Positions 1-8,447 of a stretch of DNA of 64,000 nucleotides are shown here, piece by piece. Origin of the DNA: UBA6163 sp041753075 (GTDB lineage Bacteria; Planctomycetota; Planctomycetia; Pirellulales; Pirellulaceae); assembly GCA_041753075.1 (NCBI GenBank), contig JBGSVE010000115.1, positions 1 through 64,000 of the forward strand, in the 5' to 3' direction. A program made the translations under genes and the position numbers. A model generated the notes under the pieces. The model did no database searches. It saw only the letters and a list, made by a program, of their open reading frames with translations, and was not told the origin of the DNA. The first letter of the stretch is position 1. Every line of letters starts with the position of its first letter.

Positions 1-121
1 CAACCGGAAATTCCGCCTCCCAAGCTTCAATGGTTGGCCGATCCAGCGGCTGAAGCGGCAAGCCACAGGGGCCAATTTCCAATGGAACAGGAGACAAAAC
101 GACGGTAGATTCGTGGCTCAT
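1..121 (-). CDS. partial hypothetical protein, cut by the window edge
   Basis: An open minus-strand frame runs from an ATG at 121 out of the window, giving about 40 residues that begin MSHESTVVLSPVPLE. No family is recognisable in this stretch. The frame also stays open upstream of the ATG, no Shine-Dalgarno sequence is evident, and the start is therefore uncertain. It may be the N-terminus of a real protein or a chance frame. Confidence 0.3.
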   Translation of the reverse strand, partial: MSHESTVVLSPVPLEIGPCGLPLQPLDRPTIEAWEAEFPV

Positions 122-252
122 GAGCAGATTCAAGGCTGACCGGTGACGGAAATGCGACACGACCGACGGCGGCAATGGCCAAGCGTCGGGCTAGACCGCA
201 AAGAATAGTCGAAAACCGTCCGATAGTTTAGGCCGGGGCAAATGCAACCGGT

Positions 253-490
253 CTACCATTTGTCGGCGTCATCGATTTCCTTCTTGTTGCCAATCAGCTT
301 GGACTCGGCGGGGTTCAATTTCCACTGCTTCAACTTGTCCGATTCGCGTGACTTGAAACGCCGAAATTGCTCCTCGCGACTAGTCGAAAACCATCACCGG
401 CTCGACAACCGCGCGGCTGTACCACGAGCGATCGAACAAGACGAGCTCGCCGCTGGTCGGCAAATGATCGATGTAACGTTGATATCTTCC
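253..490 (-). pseudogene. decayed polyphosphate kinase 2 (PPK2) remnant
   Basis: Read on the minus strand, about 490 to 380 encodes RYIDHLPTSGELVLFDRSWY followed by SRAVVEPVM, matching the conserved core of PPK2 enzymes (usually HLPxxGEIVLFDRSWYNRAGVExVMGF). This frame then hits TAG at 382-380. A second frame begins immediately with WFSTSREEQFRRFKSRE and KQWKLNP, matching the segment that in intact PPK2 lies roughly 30 residues further on (YWFSVSREEQxxRFKxR). It ends at TAG 255-253. The N-terminal Walker A region, the residues between VMG and WFS, and the C-terminal helices are missing, so no kinase can be made. PPK2 enzymes transfer phosphate between polyphosphate and nucleotides; this is a relic of one. 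The last 20 codons do not resemble PPK2 and may derive from another junction. Confidence 0.75.
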
Positions 491-552
491 AACCTTAAAC
501 GGTTGAGAGTCTGATGAAAAAAGGGCGATTCACTGTCCGAAAACGTTTCCAT

Positions 553-2451
553 TCATTTGGTCATCAATTGCCAGATGCCAGTAAATTGCGGCGTTGGTTC
601 GTCTAGCTCAGCGACGGCGCGGGATAGTAACTTTCTCGTCGGTCGGTCGTCGCGAAATTGCTGCACCAGCGATCCCAATCTTCGGGCCGCTTCGCCAAAT
701 CGCTGACTCTCAAAGTCGACCAGAGCAAGTTGATAATTTTCGGCAAGCTCAGACCACTGGGCGCTGGATTGCTGGACGATCTGATAAACCTCAACCGGCC
801 CGGTGATTCCGGCAACAGCAAGCTTGGCAATCCGGCGACAGTCGCCTAAACAGGCCGCCGCGTGCGCGGTTTCGCGACTAATGATGCAGTCAACGCCCAA
901 TTGTTTTGTGGCGGACTGTAATCGCGAGCCAAGATTGACCGTGTTTCCAAGCGGGCCGTATTTAAATTTCTGGCGCGAACCGACGTTACCGACTCGCGCC
1001 GGGCCGGTGTTCACGCCGATTCCAGCACCAAACCGCTGGGGCAGATCGGTGCCCCAACGAATGCGCAACGTTTCGATCGCGCCCAACATCGCCCGCGCCG
1101 CTTCAATGGCTCGGACCGCATGGTCCGGCTGTTCCCCCGGCGCACCCCACATCGCCAGCAGTTCGTCACCCACATAGTCGACCAAAACGCCATCGCGATC
1201 GATAACGCATTGACTCAGTTCGGTCATTACATCGTTGATCCACTGGATCGCTTTCTTGGGGCCAAGCTGCTGAGTCATCGCGCTGAATCCACGTATGTCG
1301 CAAAACAACACACTTACCTCGGCGTCTTGTCCTTCCATCAACTCGGGGCACGTTGATAGTAGGTTTGCGACCTTCGGAGAAAAGAATTCAGACAACCGGC
1401 CACGATTTCTTTCTTCGGCTTGGCGGGCAATTCCACCGGCGACCGAACCGGCGAGTATCTCAACCAATGTGGCTTCAAAATCGGCAATTCCAAGACGCTT
1501 GGCGCTCGCCGTACTAATGGCACGGTCACCGTATAAGAAACCGATAACGTGGCGATTTTGATTCAATATGGGGGATGCTACGGCACATTCAACGTTATGC
1601 AGTGAGCGACCCTCCAAGCCCGATCCGCCGTCGGGCGAAACGTCAAAAAGCGCCTTCAGCGGATCGTGTATCACTGTGGCGCGCGATTCGACAACGCGGC
1701 TCAGCAAGCTTGAGCTCACCGGTCTCTCGGCGTCGATCGATCCGCTACCATCGCGTGTATGCGACGCAACGACGCACCAATTGTCGGCCAACGGATAGGC
1801 AATTGGTATCGGCAGAATATCGTTCGCTTTCACATCAAGTATCAGAACTGTCCGATCCAAATTCACGATCTGCGTGGTCGCAGCAACGGCCGTTTGAAAA
1901 AATGCGTCGCTCCCAGCCGACTGTTGGACCACGCTCAATGCAATCCGCAGCAGGTTTGCGATGTTTGCCTCTTCGGGGACGCCCAGATCACTCGCCGTTG
2001 TCGCAATGGTTCCATCGGTGTCCTTGCCCGGTGTCGGCGGAATGGTCTTTAGGATTCGGTACTCATCCGCATTTGTCGCCGCGAGATTCACACCGGCAAC
2101 TCGGAGCGAAATCTCACTGCCCAGCTCAATCAAAAGCTCTTCGCCAAAAGTTCGACTCTGGCCGACCGCCAATGGCGATTCATGACAGCACGGTACGGTA
2201 TGGCTGCTGTGCAGATTGCGGATCTCGAATTGACCATCCCCATGGCCAACAATCGAAAACCAATTCCGCGGGATCGAGCGGACATGTTGGTCCGCAACGA
2301 TCAATCGCGACAAGTCGTTGTTGCGAATTAATTTTATCGGTGCGGGATCTTCGGTCCGCGGATCGCGCCGGCCAATAATTACCAATTCATTGAGCTGCAG
2401 CGTCTCAACCAATTGCTTCGCGACGTAGATTTGGATCTTGTATGACGGCAT
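553..2451 (-). CDS. FHA-GAF class III adenylate/guanylate cyclase
   Basis: A three-part signalling protein of about 632 residues. Residues 5-110 look like an FHA phosphothreonine-binding domain (IIGRRDP, NDLSRLIV, GQFEIRNL). Residues about 160-345 look like a GAF sensor domain. Residues about 375-560 are a class III nucleotide cyclase catalytic domain with both metal-binding aspartates (VLFCDIRGFS and DYVGDELLAMW) and the transition-state Asn/Arg stretch NTVNLGSRL. A short helical tail follows. The usual adenine-specifying Asp/Thr is not obvious in KYGPLGNTVN, so cAMP versus cGMP cannot be decided. ATG 2451 lies two bases after the fusA stop; a TTG at 2457 would overlap that stop. It is therefore probably co-translated with fusA. 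No membrane segment is visible, so it is likely cytosolic. Confidence 0.88.
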   Translation of the reverse strand: MPSYKIQIYVAKQLVETLQLNELVIIGRRDPRTEDPAPIKLIRNNDLSRLIVADQHVRSIPRNWFSIVGHGDGQFEIRNLHSSHTVPCCHESPLAVGQSRTFGEELLIELGSEISLRVAGVNLAATNADEYRILKTIPPTPGKDTDGTIATTASDLGVPEEANIANLLRIALSVVQQSAGSDAFFQTAVAATTQIVNLDRTVLILDVKANDILPIPIAYPLADNWCVVASHTRDGSGSIDAERPVSSSLLSRVVESRATVIHDPLKALFDVSPDGGSGLEGRSLHNVECAVASPILNQNRHVIGFLYGDRAISTASAKRLGIADFEATLVEILAGSVAGGIARQAEERNRGRLSEFFSPKVANLLSTCPELMEGQDAEVSVLFCDIRGFSAMTQQLGPKKAIQWINDVMTELSQCVIDRDGVLVDYVGDELLAMWGAPGEQPDHAVRAIEAARAMLGAIETLRIRWGTDLPQRFGAGIGVNTGPARVGNVGSRQKFKYGPLGNTVNLGSRLQSATKQLGVDCIISRETAHAAACLGDCRRIAKLAVAGITGPVEVYQIVQQSSAQWSELAENYQLALVDFESQRFGEAARRLGSLVQQFRDDRPTRKLLSRAVAELDEPTPQFTGIWQLMTK

Positions 2452-2453
2452 AG

Positions 2454-4547
2454 TCAATAAGAAAACGCGGCGGCGTCTTCTTTGGGAGCGACTTGGTAGC
2501 CGTGCGGCTCCATGCTGCCACCGGCGCGACCTTGGCTCAGACTGCGGATCGCGCTGGAATAACCAAACAGTTCCTTCAGCGGTGCGTGGGCCGTGATCGT
2601 TGTCATCGCGCCGCGATTCTCAGTCTTGGCAATGATCGCGCGACGCTGTTGCAAGTCGCCCACAATTTCGCCCATGTAATCATCCGGCGTCGTGACTTCG
2701 ACTCGCATCACCGGTTCCAACAATGCCGGACCGGCTTTCTCGAGTCCTTTGTCAAACGCATCGCCAGCGGCAATCCGAAACGCGACCTCGTCGCTGCCTT
2801 CTTCGTGTGCCTCGCCGCCGAGCATCTCGATCCGCAAACCGGTCAAGGGGAACCCCGCGACCATGCCGCCACCGGCCGTTCGCTCGCGTAATTCTTCGAT
2901 CGCCGCTTGGCGCAGCGCCGGTGGCAAAAACGAATCCGCAGGCACGCGATCAAGCACAATCACATTGGCCGCCGGGTCGTCCAACGGCGAAACGCGGATC
3001 TGCAATCGCGCAAACATCTGCTGCGCACCAATTTGGCGATTGCATTGGCCGACAACTTCCGCCGACGACAGAACCGTCTCGCGATAATTGACCCGCGGCT
3101 TGTAAAACTTGACGTTCAAACCAAAGTCGCGCGTCAACCGGTGCTGAATCACCTCCAGGTGCAACTCGCCCATGCCGCTGATCAACGTTTGACCAAGCTC
3201 CTCGTTCTCGACCGCGCGAAAGGTTGGATCTTGGCGCTTGATCATCTCGAGCGTCTCGTTGAGCTTCTTGCGATCCGCTGTGCTTTCGGGTTCGATAGCC
3301 ATCGATATCACGGTCTCGGCAAACTTGATGCTCGGCAATTCGATCATGTCGCGCGTGTCGCAAATCGTGTCGCCGGTGATCGCCATTCGCGGCCCAATCA
3401 AGCAACAGATATCCCCGGCGGTGACTTTTTCCGTCTGGCCATCGCGTTCTTTTTTGCTGGCGTGGATCTGCCAAAGTTGGGCGACGTTTTCCTTGGCATC
3501 GCGATTGGGACAATACACCCGCGAGTTTTGCGACAACGTGCCTGAGTAAACTCGAATCCAATAATTGTCCCCGGTCTTGGCCGGCAAGATTTTAAACACC
3601 AGTGCACAAAACGGCTCGGTTTCGCTGGGTGCTCGCGTCAACGTTTTGTCACGATCTTTGATATCAACTCCCTGCACCGGAGGTCGATCCAGCGGGCTGG
3701 GCAAGAATTCGTTGACGCCGGTCATCAGCGGTTGAACGCCCATGCCGTGCAGCGCCGAACCGCAAAACACCGGTTGAATCTCGCGCGACAAGGTGCCTTT
3801 GCGCAGCGCTTGGATGACCATTTCTCGCGGCACCGGTTGCTCTTCCATCGCCAGCGCAAGAGCGTCTTCGCTCAATTCGTAGACGACATCCATCATTTGT
3901 TCGCGCCACAGCAACGCATCGTCCATAAACTCATCGGGTATGTCGTCGATCTTGACCACCTTGCCATCGGACTGCGGATCGAACTGCATCCACTTCATGT
4001 CGATCAAGTCGATCACGCCGCGAAACGGATTGCTGGTGTGCCCCGGACCTTTGCCGCCGGGCAACTGGACGGCGACAGGACGGCCGCCCAACCGCGGTTC
4101 AATGTCGTTGAACACGTTCTCAAAATCAGCCCCCTCGCGATCCATTTTGTTGATGAACACAATTCGCGGCACGCCGTATCGGTCGGCTTGTCGCCACACC
4201 GTTTCGCTTTGGGCTTCGACACCTTCGCGGGCCGAAAACACGACAACCGCTCCGTCGAGCACACGCAAACAACGCTCGACCTCGGCGGTGAAGTCAACGT
4301 GCCCCGGTGTGTCGAGCAAGTTCAAATTGCACTTGGCCCAGCGCAATTTCACGCACGCCGAAAAGATCGTGATGCCGCGTTCTTGTTCTTCGGGGTCATC
4401 ATCGGTGTCCGTGGTGCCATGGTCGACGCGACCGACACGATGTTTCGCACCACTGAGGAACAGCATCCGCTCGGTGACGGTCGTTTTTCCGGCATCAATG
4501 TGTGCGATGATGCCGATGTTACGAATCAGCGATATGTCGGTTGCCAT
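2454..4547 (-). CDS. fusA: elongation factor G
   Basis: Translation elongation factor G, the ribosomal translocase GTPase. The frame stays open upstream, but MATDISLIRNIGIIAHIDAG at ATG 4547 is the expected N-terminus and gives 697 residues, the normal family length. The G motifs are intact: AHIDAGKT (G1), ERGIT (G2), DTPGH (G3) and NKMD (G4); later blocks such as GMGELHLEV and the C-terminal YSSAIRSLSQGRA stretch are typical of EF-G. It follows rpsG and rpsL as in a classical str operon, but a strong hairpin plus T-run ends 14 bases before its start codon. Planctomycetes often carry several EF-G paralogues; synteny argues that this is the housekeeping copy, but that is inference. Confidence 0.95.
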   Translation of the reverse strand: MATDISLIRNIGIIAHIDAGKTTVTERMLFLSGAKHRVGRVDHGTTDTDDDPEEQERGITIFSACVKLRWAKCNLNLLDTPGHVDFTAEVERCLRVLDGAVVVFSAREGVEAQSETVWRQADRYGVPRIVFINKMDREGADFENVFNDIEPRLGGRPVAVQLPGGKGPGHTSNPFRGVIDLIDMKWMQFDPQSDGKVVKIDDIPDEFMDDALLWREQMMDVVYELSEDALALAMEEQPVPREMVIQALRKGTLSREIQPVFCGSALHGMGVQPLMTGVNEFLPSPLDRPPVQGVDIKDRDKTLTRAPSETEPFCALVFKILPAKTGDNYWIRVYSGTLSQNSRVYCPNRDAKENVAQLWQIHASKKERDGQTEKVTAGDICCLIGPRMAITGDTICDTRDMIELPSIKFAETVISMAIEPESTADRKKLNETLEMIKRQDPTFRAVENEELGQTLISGMGELHLEVIQHRLTRDFGLNVKFYKPRVNYRETVLSSAEVVGQCNRQIGAQQMFARLQIRVSPLDDPAANVIVLDRVPADSFLPPALRQAAIEELRERTAGGGMVAGFPLTGLRIEMLGGEAHEEGSDEVAFRIAAGDAFDKGLEKAGPALLEPVMRVEVTTPDDYMGEIVGDLQQRRAIIAKTENRGAMTTITAHAPLKELFGYSSAIRSLSQGRAGGSMEPHGYQVAPKEDAAAFSY

Positions 4548-4561
4548 GGTGATTGACCAAC

Positions 4562-4593
4562 AAAAAAACCGCGACCCGAATAACGAGTCGCGG
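4562..4593 (-). terminator. intrinsic terminator between rpsG and fusA
   Basis: On the minus strand, CCGCGAC (4593-4587) pairs perfectly with GTCGCGG (4575-4569), with room for extra UCG/CGG pairs near the loop, and is followed at once by seven T residues (4568-4562). This is the classic form of a Rho-independent terminator. It lies after the rpsG stop and just before the fusA start, so it may attenuate transcription into fusA. Confidence 0.8.
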
Positions 4594-4620
4594 CATGCAT
4601 GAGTGGAATAGCGGAACGAA

Positions 4621-5091
4621 CTACCAAGCGAAGTGGGCAAACGCCTTGTTCGCATCGGCCATGCGGTGAGTGTTTTCGCGCTTGGTGTAGGCAACACCTT
4701 CTTTCTTGTACGCCGCCATCAGCTCGTCGGCCAACTTCAGGTGCATCGGACGGCCTTTCTTTTCGCGAACCGCACCGAGCAACCAACGGATTGCCAAGCT
4801 CTGCTGACGATTACGATTGACCTGCATCGGCACCTGGTAACTGGCACCACCGACTCGCTTGCTGCGAACTTCGATGTACGGCTTGACGTTCTCAATCGCA
4901 GCCTCAAACACGTCGATCGGCTCGGCGTCTTTTACCTTCTTGCTGATTTCTTCGAGCGCGTGGTAAAAGACGTTTTGTGCGGTCGTCTTTTTGCCGTCGT
5001 ACATCAAGCAATTGATGAACTTGCTGGCCAACATCGAATTATGACGTGGGTCTGGCTTGATGTGAGTACGGCTGGCGGTGATCTTGCCCAT
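4621..5091 (-). CDS. rpsG: 30S ribosomal protein S7
   Basis: Small-subunit ribosomal protein S7, which nucleates assembly of the 16S rRNA 3' domain and contacts the exit site. At 156 residues it has the standard bacterial length. It begins MGKITASRTHIKPDPRHNS and contains the conserved blocks LMYDGKKTTAQ, VRSKRVGGASYQVPMQV, RQQSLAIRWL and KRENTHRMADANKAFAHFAW. ATG 5091 is the natural start. It lies 55 bases downstream of rpsL and is followed by a strong terminator hairpin ahead of fusA. Confidence 0.97.
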   Translation of the reverse strand: MGKITASRTHIKPDPRHNSMLASKFINCLMYDGKKTTAQNVFYHALEEISKKVKDAEPIDVFEAAIENVKPYIEVRSKRVGGASYQVPMQVNRNRQQSLAIRWLLGAVREKKGRPMHLKLADELMAAYKKEGVAYTKRENTHRMADANKAFAHFAW

Positions 5092-5146
5092 CGGGTCGCT
5101 TCTACTAACCTAAGTGATTTAAAAACGTCAAACGAAACGGAAAAAT

Positions 5147-5515
5147 TTACTTCTTCTTCGCACCATAACGGCTGCGAGCTTGCTTGCGGCCGTCGACACC
5201 CAACGCATCGCGCGATCCACGAACGACTTGGTATCGAACACCTGGCAAGTCACGCACACGACCACCACGGATCAAGACGATCGAGTGTTCCTGCAGGTTG
5301 TGGCCTTCGCCCGGAATGTAAACGGTGACTTCTTTGCCATTGCTTAACCGCACACGAGTGATCTTACGCAAAGCCGAGTTCGGCTTTTTCGGGGTCATCG
5401 TGCGAACTTGCAAGCAAACACCTTGCTTTTGCGGGCACTTTTCCAGCACCGGCGACTTGCTAAAAGTCCGCTGCTTGCGGCGAGGTTTGCGGACAAGTTG
5501 ATTGATTGTGGGCAT
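5147..5515 (-). CDS. rpsL: 30S ribosomal protein S12
   Basis: Small-subunit protein S12 of the decoding centre. The 122-residue product starts MPTINQLVRKPRRKQ and contains the hallmark blocks CPQKQGVCLQVRTMTPKKPN, SALRKITRVRLSNG and IPGEGHNLQEHS, then GGRVRDLPGVRYQVVRG and a basic C-terminus. Lysine is present in the PKKPNS loop, where substitutions give streptomycin resistance, so this looks like the sensitive form. It is the first gene of the str operon. No convincing promoter hexamers were found in the preceding 400 bases. Confidence 0.97.
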   Translation of the reverse strand: MPTINQLVRKPRRKQRTFSKSPVLEKCPQKQGVCLQVRTMTPKKPNSALRKITRVRLSNGKEVTVYIPGEGHNLQEHSIVLIRGGRVRDLPGVRYQVVRGSRDALGVDGRKQARSRYGAKKK

Positions 5516-5909
5516 CAGGCGTTGAAAAAATCAAAGGTTAACGTGGATTCATTGAGCGTTAGCAAGCAAAAGTCGCGTTGCCAGCGAATTTTCCGAAGCG
5601 GCAAGTATCCGCATCCTGGAAATCCTGTCAAGAGGTTTGTGAGCGGATCGGCGCAAGCCGCCGGATTCGATCGGGAAATACCGTCACGGTACCTACGTTG
5701 GTACTCGTACGGAGCACAACGACGCGGCGGCGTCGAACGTTCTGGATGCTTATTTCCATTCCACGCGGTTATTTGCGACTAGGAATAAGTGCCGCGATTT
5801 CTCGTAGTGGCATTTTGAGAACGACAAAATACTGCACCTGGGCTACCAACGTCATCCGTCGCCTCCACGAGACCAAGCGTAACGCGACCGAAGAAATGAA
5901 AGCGAATCT
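5516..5909. other. 394-base intergenic region
   Basis: This space between the rpsL start and the sulfatase remnant must contain the minus-strand str-operon promoter. I found no strong hexamers, RNA gene or persuasive reading frame. The frames present here are interrupted and lack family motifs, and part of the right side may be further decayed sequence from the sulfatase gene. Confidence 0.5.
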
Positions 5910-6732
5910 GACTTTGGATACTGAAATATCAGCTCGTTCCACAACGGCATCATGGGCTATGACACACCGAACATCGATCGCTTGGCGAAAAAGCGTGGCC
6001 GGCTGATGACCTACTATGGTCAGTAGAGTTGTACGGCGGGCCGGGCCGCTTTCATCACCGGGCAGATTCGATTCCGCACCGGCCTGACCAAGGTCGGCAT
6101 GCCGGGAGCCAAGTTAGGTCTGCAGCCGCAAGACGCGACCGTCGCCGAACTGCTTAAGCCGCTGGGTTATATGACTGGCCAATTCGGCAAGAACGATCTC
6201 GGCGACCGCGATGAATTCCTGCCCACGTCTCACGGCTTCGACGAGTTCTTCGGCAACCCCTACCATCTCAACTCCGGGGAAGAATCTGAGAATCCCGACT
6301 ATCCCAAGAACCCTGAGTTTCGAAAGAGCTTTGGGCCGCGCGGCGTGCTCAGTGCGACTGCGGGCGGCGAGATCAAAGACACCGGTCCGCTGACCAAGAA
6401 ACGTATGGCAACGATCGACGAAGAAGTGCTCGCCAAGACCAAAGACTTTCCCGATCGCGCGACAAAATCCGACAAGCCGTTCTTCGGCTGGTTCAACACC
6501 ACTCGCATGCACAACTTCACGCACGTGAAGCAAGAGAACCTCGGCAAGACCGGACTCGGTTTCTATGCCGATGGTATGATCGAGCATGATGCCCTTGCCG
6601 GCCAGCTACTTGACTACGTCGAACTCAAGCTTATGGAGAATAAGTAACAATCGCTTGAAACGTAAGGACACGCTGGTTCTGTTGGCGGTGACGGGAACAC
6701 ACACAATCATGCCTCAATTTGACAATCGTCGC
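5910..6732 (+). pseudogene. decayed arylsulfatase
   Basis: A plus-strand sulfatase broken at several points. The frame reads DFGY, then TGA at 5922 where family members usually have Trp (GYWNIS), then HNGIMGYDTPNIDRLAKK and YYGQ, then TAG at 6024, then SCTAGRAAF. CTAGR is the C-x-A-x-R signature whose Cys becomes formylglycine. It continues with ATGQFGKNDLGDRDEFLPTS-like sequence, HGFDEFFGNPYHLN and PFFGWFNTTRMH, and stops at TAA 6645. A +1 frame then continues with DTLVLLAVTGTHTIMPQFDN, resembling the usual NTLVxFTxDNGTH block. The signal peptide, first metal-binding aspartate and C-terminal third are missing. Intact relatives desulfate sulfated polysaccharides and are numerous in planctomycetes. 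Confidence 0.85.
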
Positions 6733-6749
6733 GGGTCTGCGGCTATAAT
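6719..6749 (+). promoter_or_regulatory. sigma-70 type promoter candidate for the SHD1 gene
   Basis: A perfect TTGACA (6719-6724) and a perfect TATAAT (6744-6749) are separated by 19 bases, about two longer than ideal. The -10 lies 55 bases upstream of the ATG at 6804. The -35 overlaps the 3' end of the sulfatase remnant. Confidence 0.6.
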
Positions 6750-6803
6750 CGAAGTTCTTCAATGGTGTGTTCCTTATCCAGGTCTTCGTGAGGTTGAGCC
6801 CAC

Positions 6804-8393
6804 ATGCTCAAGTTGCGTTTTGTTGGCTTCGCGTTTGCGTTAAGCGTTTATTCAAGTTGGTGTGTCGTTGCGCAGGAGCGGCAACCAATGGTTGCACCAG
6901 ATGATGCACCTTCGTACTCGCTGAGTAACATTCGCACCGAGTCAGGGCGATTTTTTGGCGAGGAACTGGTGATCGATTACAAACGAACCCGCGCCGGTTA
7001 TGGCTCGGTGCAAATTGCCGGCAAAACTGCCAACGGTCCGTTGCAGGTGTTTGGCTTTCCAATCGACAACAAAGAATCAGGTACGCTGCGACTGGAGAAT
7101 CGCTTTAGCATGGGGCGCGGCTTGCCCAGCAATATCGAGATTTACTTGATCGTTTCGGCGTACTGGGTCGGCAAGCAGTACGGTGCCTGTATGGTGTCCA
7201 ACGCGGTTCGACTGGGGAATCCAGGTGACGTGACGACGCCGCGACAATGGACTGGCGACGAACGTGCCGCGTATGAAAAGAACAAGCTTTTTAAAATTCC
7301 GCCGACGGGTCTGCCCAACGGGTTTGAAGCGGTCGCGGGTGGCACAACGCTCGTTCCCGGAATGCCGATCAAGGCTGGCTGGTACGGCGATTGGCTCGAT
7401 GCGCAGGTTGTGCAGCTAAACAGCGATGACACCGTCGCGGTGAAGTACGATGCCATGCCCAGTGTGATCCAGCGCCCACGGGCACAGTGGTTGGCCGTTG
7501 ACCCGGATGTTGCTCAACGGGCGAACGCGAATCCGAGTGAGTTCAGCACCAGCATCCGCATTTTGGCGGGCGGGTCGATTCCGTTGCCCGATGATGCGGT
7601 CGCGCTCGAACCTTCGCTCAAGCTGTTGGTGGGAACGCCGCTAATGATCGAGCAAGGTACGCAGTGGCAAACGGTTTATGTCGTCAACGCCGAACCGACC
7701 AAAATCAAGGTTCGCGTTAAAGGTCAAAAGCCGGTCTTTGATCGTGACCACGCACTGGCCAAGTTTGCGATCAAAAATGAAACGTTGGCCGTGATGACGA
7801 AGCCGGAGTCAGTGGCAGAGTACGCGGCCAATGTGGCCTATGCCGAAGGGACGTCGGGCTCCGCGTTTCCGTCAAAGGATACACCCACAGGCGGGTTCGC
7901 TCGGCCAGCCAGCAAGCCAGTGAAGAACTACACGGTTTCCATTGCGGTGCCCAAAGGTGCGTTGTTTGTGCCTGCGGATTTGAGAATCGAAGCCGGCACA
8001 CCGCTGGCTGGCTGTTGGGCGAGCAAATGGAATCCCATCACGGCCATCTCGGAGAACGACGACGGCACGTTGAACGTCCATTGGGACGCCTATTCCGATG
8101 CCTGGGATTGTTGCATGTCGCGGCAACAATTGATCATCGAGGAAAAAACGGTTCGTCGCTTGCGTGCGAAATCCGGCGCGACCGCTGAAGATTTGACGAA
8201 GACGCTGCGAACTTGGAGCGATACATCGGGCCAGCATAAGGTTGAAGCTCGCTTTGTACGAAAAACCGCGACGGACGTAACAATCAAGACCGACGCCGGT
8301 CGAGAGATCACGATGGCGATTGCAAAACTTTCGAGCGAAGATCAAGAGCTACTCGCGGGCATACAAGCAGTCGTTGAGAATCCGTTTGAGTGA
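6804..8393 (+). CDS. secreted SHD1-domain protein
   Basis: A 529-residue exported protein of unknown function. The first 24 residues form a signal peptide (MLKLRFVGFAFALSVYSSW then VVAQ). The centre has repeated modules resembling beta-rich units; two segments share the pattern V(P/L)xGxPLxxxW (GMPIKAGWYGDWLDAQVVQL and AGTPLAGCWASKWNPITAI). The last 60 residues (RTWSDTSGQHKVEARFVR onward to KLSSEDQELL) match the SLA1 homology domain 1 (SHD1), which in planctomycetes occurs in many extracytoplasmic proteins and whose bacterial role is unknown. GAGG lies about 10 bases before the ATG, and a strong promoter candidate is at 6719-6749. Probable envelope protein; substrate or partner unknown. Confidence 0.85.
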   Translation: MLKLRFVGFAFALSVYSSWCVVAQERQPMVAPDDAPSYSLSNIRTESGRFFGEELVIDYKRTRAGYGSVQIAGKTANGPLQVFGFPIDNKESGTLRLENRFSMGRGLPSNIEIYLIVSAYWVGKQYGACMVSNAVRLGNPGDVTTPRQWTGDERAAYEKNKLFKIPPTGLPNGFEAVAGGTTLVPGMPIKAGWYGDWLDAQVVQLNSDDTVAVKYDAMPSVIQRPRAQWLAVDPDVAQRANANPSEFSTSIRILAGGSIPLPDDAVALEPSLKLLVGTPLMIEQGTQWQTVYVVNAEPTKIKVRVKGQKPVFDRDHALAKFAIKNETLAVMTKPESVAEYAANVAYAEGTSGSAFPSKDTPTGGFARPASKPVKNYTVSIAVPKGALFVPADLRIEAGTPLAGCWASKWNPITAISENDDGTLNVHWDAYSDAWDCCMSRQQLIIEEKTVRRLRAKSGATAEDLTKTLRTWSDTSGQHKVEARFVRKTATDVTIKTDAGREITMAIAKLSSEDQELLAGIQAVVENPFE

Positions 8394-8447
8394 TCGATTT
8401 GGTTGCCTACTGTTGTCGTGAAGCCAGTTTGGCTATGACTGGTTTCC

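Noticed and set aside
242..514. Plus-strand open frame of 90 codons
   Set aside because: It is antisense to the PPK2 remnant, whose minus-strand frames carry real family motifs; the plus-strand translation has none.
1575..2378. Plus-strand open frame of 267 codons across the cyclase gene
   Set aside because: Shadow of the FHA-GAF-cyclase gene; the product is Arg/Ser-rich with no domain.
3732..4556. Plus-strand open frame of 274 codons across fusA
   Set aside because: Antisense to a certain EF-G gene, His/Gln-rich as expected for an opposite-strand reading of a GC-biased gene.
6012..6040. TAG before the sulfatase Cys as a recoded (pyrrolysine or readthrough) codon
   Set aside because: A second stop (TGA), a frameshift and missing ends show that the gene is simply decayed; no recoding gene is present.
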